Source: Caldimonas mangrovi
Lineage (GTDB): Bacteria > Pseudomonadota > Gammaproteobacteria > Burkholderiales > Burkholderiaceae_C
NCBI RefSeq assembly: GCF_023721835.1
Contig: NZ_JAMKFE010000001.1
Span: forward strand, 310,001-374,000
Length of the DNA: 64,000 nt
Direction: 5' to 3'
Notes under the pieces: model-generated
Told to the model about the DNA's origin: nothing
The model's database searches: none
What the model saw: only the letters and a program-made list of their open reading frames with translations
Shown here: positions 19,601 to 29,600 of the stretch, piece after piece
Numbering within the stretch: position 1 is the first letter of the stretch
How the letters are laid out: every line of letters starts with the position of its first letter
Translations under genes and position numbers: made by a program

Positions 19601-21096
19601 GGCGTGATGGGGGCCGGTGTAGTAGGGGCCGCGCCCAGTGAGCCCCACAACCGCAGCACGGCATAGGAGCGCCACGGGCGCCAGGCCTGCGAACGCTGCT
19701 CGGCGTCACGTGGATTGCAATCCATGGCCTTCAGCACGGCGACGTCGCGTGGCGGAAACGCATCGGGCCAGGCCAGCGCCCGCATGGCAATGTAGTGGGC
19801 TGTCCAGGGACCGATACCGGGCAGCGATTCGAGCAGCGCGATGGTAGCGCTCGCGGGGCTTGCGCTGTTGAAGCGGGCTTGCAACACATCCCACTGCTGT
19901 GCGAGCGCGAGAATGGCTGCACAACGCTGGCGCAGGATGCCGAGCGTACCGAGGTTGGACGGTGCCAAGGCCGCCAGCCGTGCCGGCGACGGGAACGACC
20001 GCGACACCAGCCCGGGCCATGGCGTGGCGATCGGTTCGCCGTACGCGTCGACCAGCCGAGTGGCCAGTGTGCGGGCCGCTGCCACCGTGACCTGCTGGCC
20101 GAGCACGGCGCGGACGGCGAGCTCAAACGCGTCGAGCGAGCCTGGCAGCCGCGTGCCGGCACCCGGTAGCTCGTGCAACGCCTGCTCGATGACATCAGGC
20201 ATCGCGTCGAGATCGAGCCAGCGGCGCACTGCGCGGATCAGCGCTGCGCTCGAATCGGCGAATTGCGGGGCCAGTTGCACCTGCACCAGAGGCTTGCCCT
20301 CGACAAAACGCACCTGCAGCCAGCCGCTCGCCTCGCGCCCGGGCGGTCCGACGCGCAGACTGCGCCGGATGCCGGGTGCACTGCCTTCCACCTCCACGTG
20401 CTCCACGCCGGGGATCGCACGTTGCGCCAGAAAGCGCAGCATCGCGTGCCGGTCATAGGGCTCTCGATAGGCCAGCTGCAGCGTCAGCGCCTCGGCTGAC
20501 GGTGTGCGAGGGCCGGCGCGCCGGCGCAGCGCGGTCGGGTTGAGGCGGTAGCGCTCGATGAAAGCGGCATTGAAGCGCCGCAGGCTGCCGAAACCGCTGG
20601 CGAGTGCGACCTGCGTGATGGGCAGGGTGGTATCGGTCAGCAGTTGCTTCGCGAGCAGCAGGCGGCGGGTCTGCAGGTATTGCAGCGGTGTCACGCCGTG
20701 TTCGGTCGCGAAGATCCGGCGCAGGTGCCGATCGGTGATGCCGAGCGTGCGGGCCAGCGCCTGAATGCTCGTGTCGCCGCGGACGTCGGCATGTCGATCG
20801 AGCCAGGCGGCGGCCTGGTGCGCGAGCGTGCGCGACGCGTCCATCACCGACCAGGCGATGCCACCGCCCGGTGCAATCTCCGGGCGGCACTTCAGGCACG
20901 GCCGGAACGCCGCGGCCTCGGCCTGTGCGGCACTCGCGAAGAACCGGCAGTTCTCACGTCGCGGCGTGCGCACCCGGCAAATCGGGCGGCAGTACACGCC
21001 GGTCGAGGTGACGCCGACGAACAGCACGCCGTCGAAACGGGCGTCGTGGGCTTTGAGCGCGAGGTAAGCGGCGTCGGCGTCGAACATGGGGACCAT
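19597..21096 (-). CDS. alkA: Ada-type regulator fused to AlkA 3-methyladenine DNA glycosylase
   Basis: About 499 residues in three parts. Residues 1-80 are an Ada metal-binding domain with Cys36, 40, 67 and 70 spaced as in E. coli Ada, where the first cysteine takes methyl from phosphotriesters. An AraC-type helix-turn-helix region follows (SIQALARTLGITDRHLRRIFATEHGVTP; TQVALASGFGSLRRFNAAF). The C-terminal half is AlkA: an N-terminal subdomain, then the helix-hairpin-helix LPGIGPWTAHYIAMRAL and the catalytic Asp in FPPRDVAVLKAMD. This fusion is known as a combined sensor and glycosylase. The start could also be the ATG at 21087. It heads the alkylation-repair operon. Confidence 0.92.
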   Translation of the reverse strand: MVPMFDADAAYLALKAHDARFDGVLFVGVTSTGVYCRPICRVRTPRRENCRFFASAAQAEAAAFRPCLKCRPEIAPGGGIAWSVMDASRTLAHQAAAWLDRHADVRGDTSIQALARTLGITDRHLRRIFATEHGVTPLQYLQTRRLLLAKQLLTDTTLPITQVALASGFGSLRRFNAAFIERYRLNPTALRRRAGPRTPSAEALTLQLAYREPYDRHAMLRFLAQRAIPGVEHVEVEGSAPGIRRSLRVGPPGREASGWLQVRFVEGKPLVQVQLAPQFADSSAALIRAVRRWLDLDAMPDVIEQALHELPGAGTRLPGSLDAFELAVRAVLGQQVTVAAARTLATRLVDAYGEPIATPWPGLVSRSFPSPARLAALAPSNLGTLGILRQRCAAILALAQQWDVLQARFNSASPASATIALLESLPGIGPWTAHYIAMRALAWPDAFPPRDVAVLKAMDCNPRDAEQRSQAWRPWRSYAVLRLWGSLGAAPTTPAPITP

Positions 21097-21262
21097 TATC
21101 GGCAGTGGCGGTCCCGGTACTGGCCGTTTTCGGACATGTGGCCCACGGCTTGCGTGGACACTCGCTGCCCGTGCCGTCACGTAAACGGCCGGACACAAGC
21201 GGCCCGGAGGGCGTCCCTACAATCTTGTGCACACAGGCAGTTCAACAAAGGGAGTGCTATTC

Positions 21263-22654
21263 ATGAAAGTTGCAGCATCGATCTTCAAGGCCTACGACGT
21301 GCGTGGCATCGTCGGGCAGACGCTGGATGTCGCCGTGGCCGAGCACCTCGGCCGTGCATTTGGCACCGAGGCGCGTGCGCTCGGCGAGACGACCGTCGCG
21401 GTCGGCCGTGACGGCCGGCTGTCCGGGCCGTCGCTGTCGGCTGCGTTGATCATGGGGCTGCGCAGCACCGGGTGCGACGTGATCGAGCTGGGCCCGGTGA
21501 CGACACCGATGACTTATTACGTGGCCTCGACGCGCTGCCGGTCCGGCATCCAGGTGACTGGCAGCCACAATCCCAAGGACTACAACGGCTTCAAGATGGT
21601 GCTGGCCGGCCGCGCGATCTACGGCGATGAGATCCAGGGCCTGCGCCGCCGCATCGAGGAAGAGGACTACACCAGCGGCGCCGGCGGGCTGATGCAGCTC
21701 GACGTGCTGAAGGAATACAGCGACCGTATCACCGGCGACGCGAAGCTGGCGCGGCCGATGAAGATCGTGATCGACTCCGGCAACGGCATCCCTGGCGCCT
21801 CGGCTCCCGGCATCCTGCGTGCGCTTGGCAGCGACGTGACCGACCTCTACTCGGAGGTCGACGGCGACTTTCCGAACCATCACCCTGATCCGTCCAAGCC
21901 CGAGAACCTGGCCGACCTGATCCGCACAGTGAAGGAAACCGGCGCCGAGCTCGGCCTGGCCTTCGACGGCGACGGTGATCGCCTCGGCGTGGTCACCCGC
22001 GACGGCAACGTGATCTACCCTGACCGTCAACTGATGCTGTTCGCACAGGACATCCTGGCGCGCAATCCTGGTGCGTCGGTGATCTATGACGTCAAGTGCA
22101 CGCAGCGTCTGGCGCCGGCGATTCGTGACGCCGGTGGCGTGCCGGTGATGTGGAAGACCGGGCATTCGCTGGTGAAGGCCAAGCTGAAGGAGATCGATGC
22201 ACCGATCGCCGGCGAGATGAGCGGCCACATCTTCTTCAAGGAGCGCTGGTACGGCTTCGACGACGCCACCTATACGGCAGCACGTCTGCTCGAGATCCTG
22301 TCGCGCCACGCCGACCCGAGCGCGGTGCTCGACGGGCTGCCGACCAGCTTCAGCACGCCCGAACTCAACGTGCCGTGCGCCGAAGGCGAGCATCACCAGG
22401 TGATCGAGCAACTGCGCCAGCGCATCGCCGGCGGTGCACGTTTTGAAGGCGCCAAGGAAATCATCACCATCGACGGCATTCGCGCCGAGTACGAAGACGG
22501 CTTCGGACTGGTGCGCGCGTCCAACACGACGCCGGTGCTGGTGTTGCGCTTCGAGGGGCACACGCCGCAGGCGCTGGAACGCATCGAGCTGGAATTCATG
22601 GCCGCGCTGCGGGCGGTGAAACCCGACGCTCAAGTGGGCGCGAGCGCGCACTGA
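21263..22654 (+). CDS. Phosphomannomutase/phosphoglucomutase
   Basis: The enzyme interconverts hexose 6- and 1-phosphates for LPS and exopolysaccharide precursors (AlgC/ManB type). The 463-residue protein starts at ATG 21263 behind an AAAGGGAG ribosome site. It has the phosphoserine Ser101 in VTGSHNPKDYNGFK, the metal loop FDGDGDRLGV, the sugar-specificity loop GEMSGHIFFKE and the C-terminal phosphate-binding RASNTTPVLVLRFEG. It is divergent from the alkylation operon and upstream of waaA. Confidence 0.94.
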   Translation: MKVAASIFKAYDVRGIVGQTLDVAVAEHLGRAFGTEARALGETTVAVGRDGRLSGPSLSAALIMGLRSTGCDVIELGPVTTPMTYYVASTRCRSGIQVTGSHNPKDYNGFKMVLAGRAIYGDEIQGLRRRIEEEDYTSGAGGLMQLDVLKEYSDRITGDAKLARPMKIVIDSGNGIPGASAPGILRALGSDVTDLYSEVDGDFPNHHPDPSKPENLADLIRTVKETGAELGLAFDGDGDRLGVVTRDGNVIYPDRQLMLFAQDILARNPGASVIYDVKCTQRLAPAIRDAGGVPVMWKTGHSLVKAKLKEIDAPIAGEMSGHIFFKERWYGFDDATYTAARLLEILSRHADPSAVLDGLPTSFSTPELNVPCAEGEHHQVIEQLRQRIAGGARFEGAKEIITIDGIRAEYEDGFGLVRASNTTPVLVLRFEGHTPQALERIELEFMAALRAVKPDAQVGASAH

Positions 22655-22720
22655 AACCCGGCGCTGCGGGCGCCCGGCTTTCGTAGACAATCGCCCGGTG
22701 CGCCAACGTCCTGTCACATC

Positions 22721-22774
22721 GGTGCCCCTTGTCGGGGCGCCCGTTCCCCCTCCCGGCCCTCGCCTGAGCGAGGG
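22721..22774 (+). repeat. Two hairpins between the mutase and waaA
   Basis: GGTGCCCC (22721-22728) pairs with GGGGCGCC (22734-22741) over 8 bp around TTGTC. CCCTCGC (22757-22763) pairs with GCGAGGG (22768-22774) around CTGA. The second hairpin adjoins the G-rich ribosome site of waaA, so it may affect translation, or the pair may mark the 3' end of the mutase mRNA. Confidence 0.4.
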
Positions 22775-22783
22775 GGGCCTGCC

Positions 22784-24076
22784 TTGAGCGCGATGCGCCG
22801 GGGCGTGGCGCGTCATGCCTATTCGCTGCTGCTGTCGGTGCTGAAACCGGCCTATCTTTTCAAGCTGTGGTGGCGCGGCCGCGATGAGCCGCTGTACCGG
22901 CATGCCGTCCTCGAGCGCCTGGGCGTCTATCGCCACCAGCGCTCGGAAGGGTGGGTATGGATCCATGCGGTATCCCTGGGCGAGACCCGGGCGGCTGCCA
23001 GCCTGGTCGAAGCACTGCGCGAGCAACTGCCCGGCATGCAACTGCTGCTGACGCATGGCACCGCCACCGGGCGCGAGGCCGGGCGCGCCCTGCTGCGCCC
23101 GGGCGATGCGCAGGCCTGGCTGCCGTACGACACCCCTTCGGTCGTCAGACGCTTCTTCGCGCAGTTCCGCCCGCGCGCCGGCGTGCTGATGGAAACGGAG
23201 GTGTGGCCCAATCTGCTGCATGCCGCCCACGCGGCGAGCGTGCCCATGGTGCTGGCCAATGCCCGCCTGAGCGAAAAAAGCCTGCGACAGGCGAAGCGCC
23301 TCGAAGCGGTGATGCGCCCGGCCATCGATACGCTCGCGATGGTGCTGGCGCAGACGCCGGACGATGCAACCCGGTTGCGCGAAGCCGGTGCGATCAACGT
23401 CGAGGTGTGCGGCAACTTGAAGTTCGACATGACGCCTGCACCCCAGTTGCTCGCGCTCGGGCGCAGCTGGCGCAGGGCGGTGTCGCCGCGGCCGGTGGTG
23501 TTGGCTGCGAGCACCCGCGAAGGCGAGGAAGAGCCGCTGCTGGCCGCCTGGCGCGCACGGGCCTCTCCTCGCCCGCTGCTGCTGCTGGTGCCGCGTCATC
23601 CGCAGCGCTTCGACGAGGTCGCGGCGATGGTGCGCAACGCCGGCCTGCGGGCCGTTCGGCGCAGCGAATCGAAGAACCCGCCTGCTGAAGAGGTAGACGT
23701 CTGGCTGGGGGACTCGATCGGCGAGATGCCGGCGTACTACGCGGCCGCCGATGTGGCGCTGCTCGGGGGCAGCTTCGCGCCGTTGGGCGGGCAGAACCTG
23801 ATCGAGGCGGCGGCTTGCGGTTGCCCGGTGGTGATGGGGCCACACACGTTCAACTTTGCCGAGGCGGCCGAGCTGTCGCTGGGGGCCGAAGCAGCGGTGC
23901 GCGCCGACGACCTGGCGGCGGCCGTGCCGCTGGCTTGCGGCCTGGCCGCTTCACCTGAACGCGAGGCGATGTCGCAGCGCTGCCTGGCCTTTGCGACAGC
24001 GCATCGCGGTGCGGCGCGCGCGATGGCACAACGCATCGCGGCGCTGGCCGAGCTTACGGCGTCAACAGCGAATTGA
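22784..24076 (+). CDS. waaA: 3-deoxy-D-manno-octulosonic acid transferase
   Basis: WaaA (KdtA) adds KDO to lipid A at the inner membrane. The 430-residue GT-B enzyme has an N-terminal membrane anchor (HAYSLLLSVLKPAYLFKLWW). The conserved motifs are WIHAVSLGETRAAASLVEAL, MLVTHGTATGREAG-like (LLTHGTATGREAG), METEVWPNLL and the C-terminal nucleotide-sugar site GGSFAPLGGQNLIEAAACGCPVV, cited here in parts. The TTG at 22784 follows a G-rich ribosome site; an ATG 9 bases on is the alternative. Its end overlaps the end of the convergent tolC-like gene by 23 bases. Confidence 0.93.
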   Translation: MSAMRRGVARHAYSLLLSVLKPAYLFKLWWRGRDEPLYRHAVLERLGVYRHQRSEGWVWIHAVSLGETRAAASLVEALREQLPGMQLLLTHGTATGREAGRALLRPGDAQAWLPYDTPSVVRRFFAQFRPRAGVLMETEVWPNLLHAAHAASVPMVLANARLSEKSLRQAKRLEAVMRPAIDTLAMVLAQTPDDATRLREAGAINVEVCGNLKFDMTPAPQLLALGRSWRRAVSPRPVVLAASTREGEEEPLLAAWRARASPRPLLLLVPRHPQRFDEVAAMVRNAGLRAVRRSESKNPPAEEVDVWLGDSIGEMPAYYAAADVALLGGSFAPLGGQNLIEAAACGCPVVMGPHTFNFAEAAELSLGAEAAVRADDLAAAVPLACGLAASPEREAMSQRCLAFATAHRGAARAMAQRIAALAELTASTAN

Positions 24077-25421
24077 TCGGCGCAAGATCGTCGGGCGCCA
24101 GTTGCCCGGCCACCTGGCGCAGGCGCAGGTTGCCGACCAGCACGTTGTAGCGCGCCTGCGCCAACTCGGTCTGCGTGTCGAACAGCTGCGTCTGGGCGTT
24201 CAGCACGTCGAGGTTGACCCGCACACCGACCTTGTAGCCGAGCTGCGTCGCTTCGAGCGCCAGCTTGCTCGACGACTCGGCGGCTTCAAGCGCCTTGACC
24301 TGGGCCAGGCCGGATTGCACGCCGGAGAAGGCCTGGCGCGTCGCCAGCGCCACGGCGCGCCGGGCGGCTTCGAGGTCGTTGCGAGACTTCTGTTCGAGCA
24401 GCAAGGTTTCTCGCACCCGGTTTTGCACCGAGAAGCCCGCGAACAGCGGCATCTTCAGTTCGATCCCGATGTTGGCGCTGCGGTAGGTGCCGGTTGGTTG
24501 CGTGGGTGATTCCGGGCTGTAACTGTTGCGGCTGCGGCCGACGCCGCCCACCAGGTCCACCGTCGGCAGGTGGCCGGCACGTGCTTTCTCGGTCTCGAGC
24601 TCCGCGATCTCGAGCGCAAGTTGCGCCTGCTGCACCGACGGCGATTGCTCGCTGCGCATCACCCATTCCTGTTCGTTCGCAGGCATCAGCGCGGGCAGCG
24701 TGACGGGGGCCGCCAGCGGGTGCGGGTCGACGTCGGTGCGGCCCACCAACTGGTTGAGGGCCGCCTGTGATGTCTGCAGGTTGTTCTGCGCGGCGATCTC
24801 CTGCGCCGTAGCGAGATCGAAGCGCGCCTGCGCTTCGCGTGTGTCGGTGATCGTTGCCGTGCCGACCTCGAAGTTGCGCTTGGCCGATGCCAGCTGCTCG
24901 GAGATCGCTGTCTTGTTCGACTGCGCCGAGGCCAGCGTGTCTCGGGCGGCGAGTACGTCGAAGTAGGCCTCGGCGACGCGCACGATGAGGTCCTGCTCGG
25001 CGTTGCGCAGTTCGGCCTGGGCGATCGCCAGCGAACGCTCGGCCTGCTCGATGCTCACACCGTTGGCACGGTTGAACAGCGGCTGCAAGGCGGAGATGCC
25101 CGCCTGACGGGTCGTGGTGTCGCGTTCGCCCACCGGTGACTTGCTTTCGTTGCGCTCTACAGTTGCCGACAGCCCGACGCTCGGCCGCCGCAGCGCATAG
25201 GCCTGCTCGGTCGCGTATTCGGCAGATTCCGCCTGTGCACGTGCTGCGAGGTAGGTGGCGTCGTAGCTGCGCGCCGCGTTGTACACGTCCACCAGCGTCT
25301 GTGCCTGCGCAAGGCCGGCTGCACCGAGCAGCGAGCCGAGGCCGATCGCGATCGAGAGCATCAGGCGGGTCGGCCGCAGGCGGGCGGGACGTGAGGAGGA
25401 CTTCAGGGCGCGCTCGGACAT
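24054..25421 (-). CDS. tolC: TolC family outer-membrane efflux channel
   Basis: The 455-residue precursor has a signal peptide ending AGLAQAQ. The duplicated outer-membrane efflux domain follows: the first repeat around YLAARAQAESAEYATEQAYALRRPSV, the second around YSPESPTQPTGTYRSANIGIELKMPLFAGF. The conserved NLDVLNAQTQLFDTQTELAQARYNVLVG is near the end. GGAAG precedes the ATG by 5 bases. TolC proteins form the exit duct for RND and type I systems. Rhodanese, Pcm-like, RND and adaptor genes lie on the same strand upstream, so it probably serves the RND pump here. Confidence 0.92.
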   Translation of the reverse strand: MSERALKSSSRPARLRPTRLMLSIAIGLGSLLGAAGLAQAQTLVDVYNAARSYDATYLAARAQAESAEYATEQAYALRRPSVGLSATVERNESKSPVGERDTTTRQAGISALQPLFNRANGVSIEQAERSLAIAQAELRNAEQDLIVRVAEAYFDVLAARDTLASAQSNKTAISEQLASAKRNFEVGTATITDTREAQARFDLATAQEIAAQNNLQTSQAALNQLVGRTDVDPHPLAAPVTLPALMPANEQEWVMRSEQSPSVQQAQLALEIAELETEKARAGHLPTVDLVGGVGRSRNSYSPESPTQPTGTYRSANIGIELKMPLFAGFSVQNRVRETLLLEQKSRNDLEAARRAVALATRQAFSGVQSGLAQVKALEAAESSSKLALEATQLGYKVGVRVNLDVLNAQTQLFDTQTELAQARYNVLVGNLRLRQVAGQLAPDDLAPINSLLTP

Positions 25422-25465
25422 GGTGCTTCCTTGTTGTTGGGTTCCGCTTCGGGCATGAGACTGCT

Positions 25466-25807
25466 TTAATAACGCGGCACGCCGGGGTCGATCTGTTCGG
25501 ACCAGGCGTCGATGCCGCCCTGCAGGTTGATCACGTCTTCGTAGCCTTGCTGAACGAGGAAGTGCGCGACCTGCAGGCTGCGCATGCCATGGTGGCAAAC
25601 GCAGATGACGAGGCGTTGCGCGTCAATCTCGGCCAGGCGGGCCGGAATCTCGCGCATCGGGATGTGCAGTGTCTCGGCCCCGGCCGAGCGGATGGCCGCC
25701 AGCGAGAACTCCCACGGTTCGCGTACGTCGAGCAACAGGGGCGCTGCACCGGCGTGGGCGGCGTCGATCAGTCGCGCGACGTCTTGTACGGACAACTCTC
25801 TGAGCAT
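25466..25807 (-). CDS. Single-domain rhodanese-like protein
   Basis: The 113-residue protein is one rhodanese fold with active-site loop CHHGMRS led by Cys71, the substrate-side LLLDVREPWEF and the C-terminal INLQGGIDAWS. Such proteins move sulfane sulfur. It is found between pcm-like and tolC genes here, an arrangement I know from other Burkholderiales. It starts upstream of tolC with a short gap, so probably shares the transcript. Confidence 0.92.
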   Translation of the reverse strand: MLRELSVQDVARLIDAAHAGAAPLLLDVREPWEFSLAAIRSAGAETLHIPMREIPARLAEIDAQRLVICVCHHGMRSLQVAHFLVQQGYEDVINLQGGIDAWSEQIDPGVPRY

Positions 25808-25904
25808 GTCGATGACCTAGTGCGCGTAGCGCTCGACGACCCGCGCATACCGAAGCTGGCCAAGCGGACGCCGCGGATCCGGCTCTGCCGGGCCGCTGGT
25901 GGCG

Positions 25905-25933
25905 CCCCCTTGAGGGGGAGCGCCGAAGGCGCT
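25905..25933. repeat. REP-like double palindrome downstream of the Pcm-like gene
   Basis: CCCCC-TTGA-GGGGG at 25905-25918 is followed directly by AGCGCC-GAA-GGCGCT at 25919-25933 and another GGGGG run at 25936-25940 that can compete for the first arm. I know near-identical elements from intergenic regions of Comamonadaceae and relatives. It lies within 45 bases of the Pcm-like stop codon and may act as its 3' structure. Confidence 0.55.
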
Positions 25934-25947
25934 TCGGGGGTGGGTCA

Positions 25948-26613
25948 TCAGAACTTGAATTTCGCAGGCTCGTCAAAGCCCTGCAGTCGGGGAGCGACGG
26001 TGTCGAATATCTCGACGGTGCGGAAAGCGCGCTCGTCGATGCGTGTGACGACGACGGCTCGCATGATCGGCTCCATGCCGACGATGGCCGCGAGCCGGCC
26101 GCCGACCTTCAACTGGTCCAGCAGCACCTGCGGCACGCTGGCGACCGAGCCGGAAGCGATGATCACGTCGAACGGGCCTTCGGCCTGCGCGCCGTTGGAG
26201 CCGTCGGCATGGCGCACGTCGGCGTTGACGACAGCCGCGCGCTTCAGGTTTTCCGAGGCGAGCTTCGCGAGATCGGGGTCGATCTCGAGCGTCAGCACGC
26301 GTTGCGCCTTGTGCGCGAGCAACGCGGCCATGTAGCCCGAGCCCGCGCCGATCTCCAGCACCTTCTCGTGCTTGTGCACGGCCAGTTCCTGCAGCAGCCG
26401 TGCCTCGACCTTGGGCTCCAGCATGCAGCGGCCCCTGGAGCCGCCGTCGATCAGCGGCACCGACAGGTCCATGAAGGCCCTGGCCCGATAGGCGGCGGGC
26501 ACGAAGTCTTCACGCTTGACGACGGCCAGCAGCGACAGTACGGACTGATCCAACACGTCCCAGGTGCGGATCTGTTGTTCGATCATGTTGAAGCGAGCTT
26601 GTTCGATGTTCAT
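25948..26613 (-). CDS. Protein-L-isoaspartate O-methyltransferase family protein
   Basis: The 221-residue protein has the SAM-binding motif VLEIGAGSGYMAALLA and the Pcm-family substrate region (AFMDLSVPLIDGGSRGRCMLEPKVEARLLQ, cited in part). The family repairs isoaspartyl residues in damaged proteins. In this group the copy next to tolC differs from classical Pcm (ends in GFDEPAKFKF), so the exact substrate is uncertain. Start at ATG 26613, matching the family start NIEQARFNMIEQQIRTWDV. Confidence 0.85.
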   Translation of the reverse strand: MNIEQARFNMIEQQIRTWDVLDQSVLSLLAVVKREDFVPAAYRARAFMDLSVPLIDGGSRGRCMLEPKVEARLLQELAVHKHEKVLEIGAGSGYMAALLAHKAQRVLTLEIDPDLAKLASENLKRAAVVNADVRHADGSNGAQAEGPFDVIIASGSVASVPQVLLDQLKVGGRLAAIVGMEPIMRAVVVTRIDERAFRTVEIFDTVAPRLQGFDEPAKFKF

Positions 26614-26659
26614 GGCAGCCGTCCTGGCGTGGTTGGGGGCGGGGGAGGAAACGCGCATT

Positions 26660-29600
26660 TTATTTCGCCTCTCCCGGCAGGACGGGAACGGCCGAACGGG
26701 CGCGGCCGGTGATCTTGCGCTTGAACCAGGCGCCCAGGTCGTCCAGGTAACAGTAGACGACGGGCACCACCACCAGCGTCAGCAGCGACGAGGTGATCAC
26801 ACCGCCGATCACCGCCTGTCCCATGGGAGCGCGCTGCTCCGAACCTTCCGACAGCGCAAAGGCCAGCGGCACCATGCCGAACACCATGGCCAGCGTCGTC
26901 ATCAGGATGGGGCGCAGCCGCACGCGGGCGGCCATCAGCAGCGCCGCTTCACGGTCGAGCTTCTCGCCGTCCAGGCCTTCGGCGCCGTGGCCGTCGCGGG
27001 CGCGGTTGGCGAAGTCGACCAGCAGGATCGCGTTTTTTGTCACCAGGCCCATCAGCATGATCACGCCGATGATCGAAAACAGGTTCAGGGACGAGCCGAA
27101 CAGCAGCAGGATCAGCACCACGCCGATCAAGGTCAGCGGCAGCGACGACATCAGCGCGATCGGCTGCAGAAAGCTCTTGAACTGCGATGCCAGGATCATG
27201 TAGATGAAGATCACCGCCAGCGCCAGCGCCGAGAGGGCGAACCCGAACGACTCCTGCATGTCCTTGGTCGAGCCGCCGAAGCGCGCGCGGTAGCCGGGCG
27301 GCAGGGGTTCGGCGTCGAGCACACGGCGGATGTCGGCCGACACTTCGCCGAGCGAGCGGCCCGAGACGTTGGCGGTGATCTCGACCTCACGGCTGAGGTC
27401 GCGCCGATTGATCTGGTTGGGGCCGAACGACGGCACCACCTCGGCCACCTGCGACAGCCGCACGATGCGCGTGCTGCCGTCGGCGGCCGTCAGCGCCAGG
27501 CCCAGGCGCTCGATGTCGGGCAGCACCTGTCGCGCCTCGGGCTGCAAACGTACCTTCACGTCGTAGCTCTGGTCGTCGGCCGCGCGCCAGTTGCCGGTGG
27601 TCTGGCCGGCCACCAGCGCACGCAAGGTGCTGGTGATGCTGCCGACGCTCAGGCCCAGGTCGGACGCCGCCTCGCGCCGCACCTTCACATCGACGGTCGG
27701 CTTGTTCGGCTTCATCGTGGTGTCCAGGTCCACCAGGCCGGGGACCTGCTGCAGCTGCGTCGTCAGCTGCAGCGTCAGCCGCTGCAGTTCCAGCAGGTCG
27801 GTGCCCTGGATCGACAGCGAGATCGGCTTGTTGCCGCCGACGGCATCGAGCAGGCCGACGTGCGTGACGGTGATGCCCGGCACGCGTGCCAGGCGCTCGC
27901 GCAGCACCACCGACATCTGGTCGACGTTGCGCTGACGCTGCTCGCGGTCGACCAGCCGCACGTAGGCGTTCGCGTAGTTCTTGCCTTGCGCTGCACCGGT
28001 GTTGACGGTCATGACGGTGTAGCGCACCTCGGGGAACTCGCGCAGGATCGCGTCGACCTGGCGCGCCTTGGCTTCCGTCACTTCGATCGACGAGCCGGTC
28101 GGGGTATGGAAGCTGACGGTGGTCTCGGAGAAGTCGGCCTTGGGCACGAACTCGGTGCCCAGCACCGGCACCAGCGCAAAGCTGGCAACCAGCGTGGCGG
28201 CCGCGATGCCCAGCGTGGCGGCCTTGTGTGTCAGCGACCAGGCGAGGATGTCCTGGTAGATGTCGCCCAGGCGGTGCGAGAGGCGATCCACCGCACCGGT
28301 GACGCGGCCCAGCGTGCGGTCGTACAGCGACTTTCGACCGGGCTGGCCGTTCGGGTGCACGGCCGGGTCGTGCCACACGCTGGACAGCATCGGATCCAGC
28401 GTGAAGCTGACGAACATCGAGATCAGCACCGCCGCGACGATGGTGATGCCGAACTGGTGGAAGAAGCGGCCGATGATGCCGCCCATGAAGCCGATCGGCA
28501 GGAACACCGCGACGATGGACAGCGTGGTGGCCAGCACTGCCAGCCCGATCTCGTGCGTGCCGTCCAGCGCCGCCTGGTGGGCGTCCTTGCCCATCTGCAC
28601 GTGCCGGACGATGTTCTCGCGCACGACGATGGCGTCGTCGATCAGCAGGCCAACGCACAGGCTCAGCGCCATCAGCGTGATCATGTTGATCGAGAAGCCG
28701 AACCAGTACATGAACAGGAAGGTGCCGACCAGTGCGATCGGCAGCGTGAGCCCGGTGATGACGGTCGAGCGCCAGGAGTTGAGGAACAGGAAGACGATCA
28801 GCACCGTCAGCACCGCCCCTTCGATCAGCGTCTGCCGCACGTTCTTGACCGCCACCCGGATCGGCCGCGAGTTGTCGCGCACGACGTCGACGGCGACGCC
28901 GGGCGGCAGCTGCGGCTTGAGTTCCTCGACCACGCGGTTGAGCCCGTCGACGACGTCGATGGTGTTCTCGCCCTGGGCCTTCAGCACGTCGAGCGCGAGC
29001 GTGCGCCGGCCGTTGTACAGCGCCAGGCTCTCGATCTCTTGCGGGCCGTCGACCACGTCGGCGACCTGCCACAGCTTGACCGGTACCGTGCTGCCGGCCG
29101 TCCCCTTGCGCGCGACGACGAGTTGCTTGAAGTCTTCGGGGCGGCCGACGCGACCGGCGATCTGCACCACGCGTTCGCTTTCGCTGGAGCGCAATGCGCC
29201 GGCGGGCAGGTCCTGGTTCTCGGTGCGTACCGCGTTGACGACCTGGTCGACGCCGACGCCCAGGGCTTCCATCGCATCAGGCCGCAGGTAGATGTTGATC
29301 TCGCGCTTGACGCTGCCGACCAGCGTGACCGAACCCACGCCGCGCACGTTCTCGAGCCGTTTCTTGACGACCTGGTCGGCATAGGTGGTCAGGTCGACCG
29401 GACTGCGCGAGCCGTCTGGAGAGGTGAGTGCGAGTGTGTAGATCGGGCGTGAGGCCGGGTCGAAGCGCAGCACCCGCGGCTCCTCGACCTCGTCGCGCAG
29501 CGACGGACGGATCGCCGCCACCTTCTCGCGCACGTCTTCGGCGGCCTTGCGGCCGTCGGTGTCGAGGTTGAACTGGATGATGACGACGGAGCTACCGTCA

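Noticed and set aside
26564-29452. 962-codon plus-strand open frame opposite the RND permease
   Set aside because: Antisense shadow rich in His, Gln, Arg and Asp, with no domains; the RND protein on the minus strand is certain.
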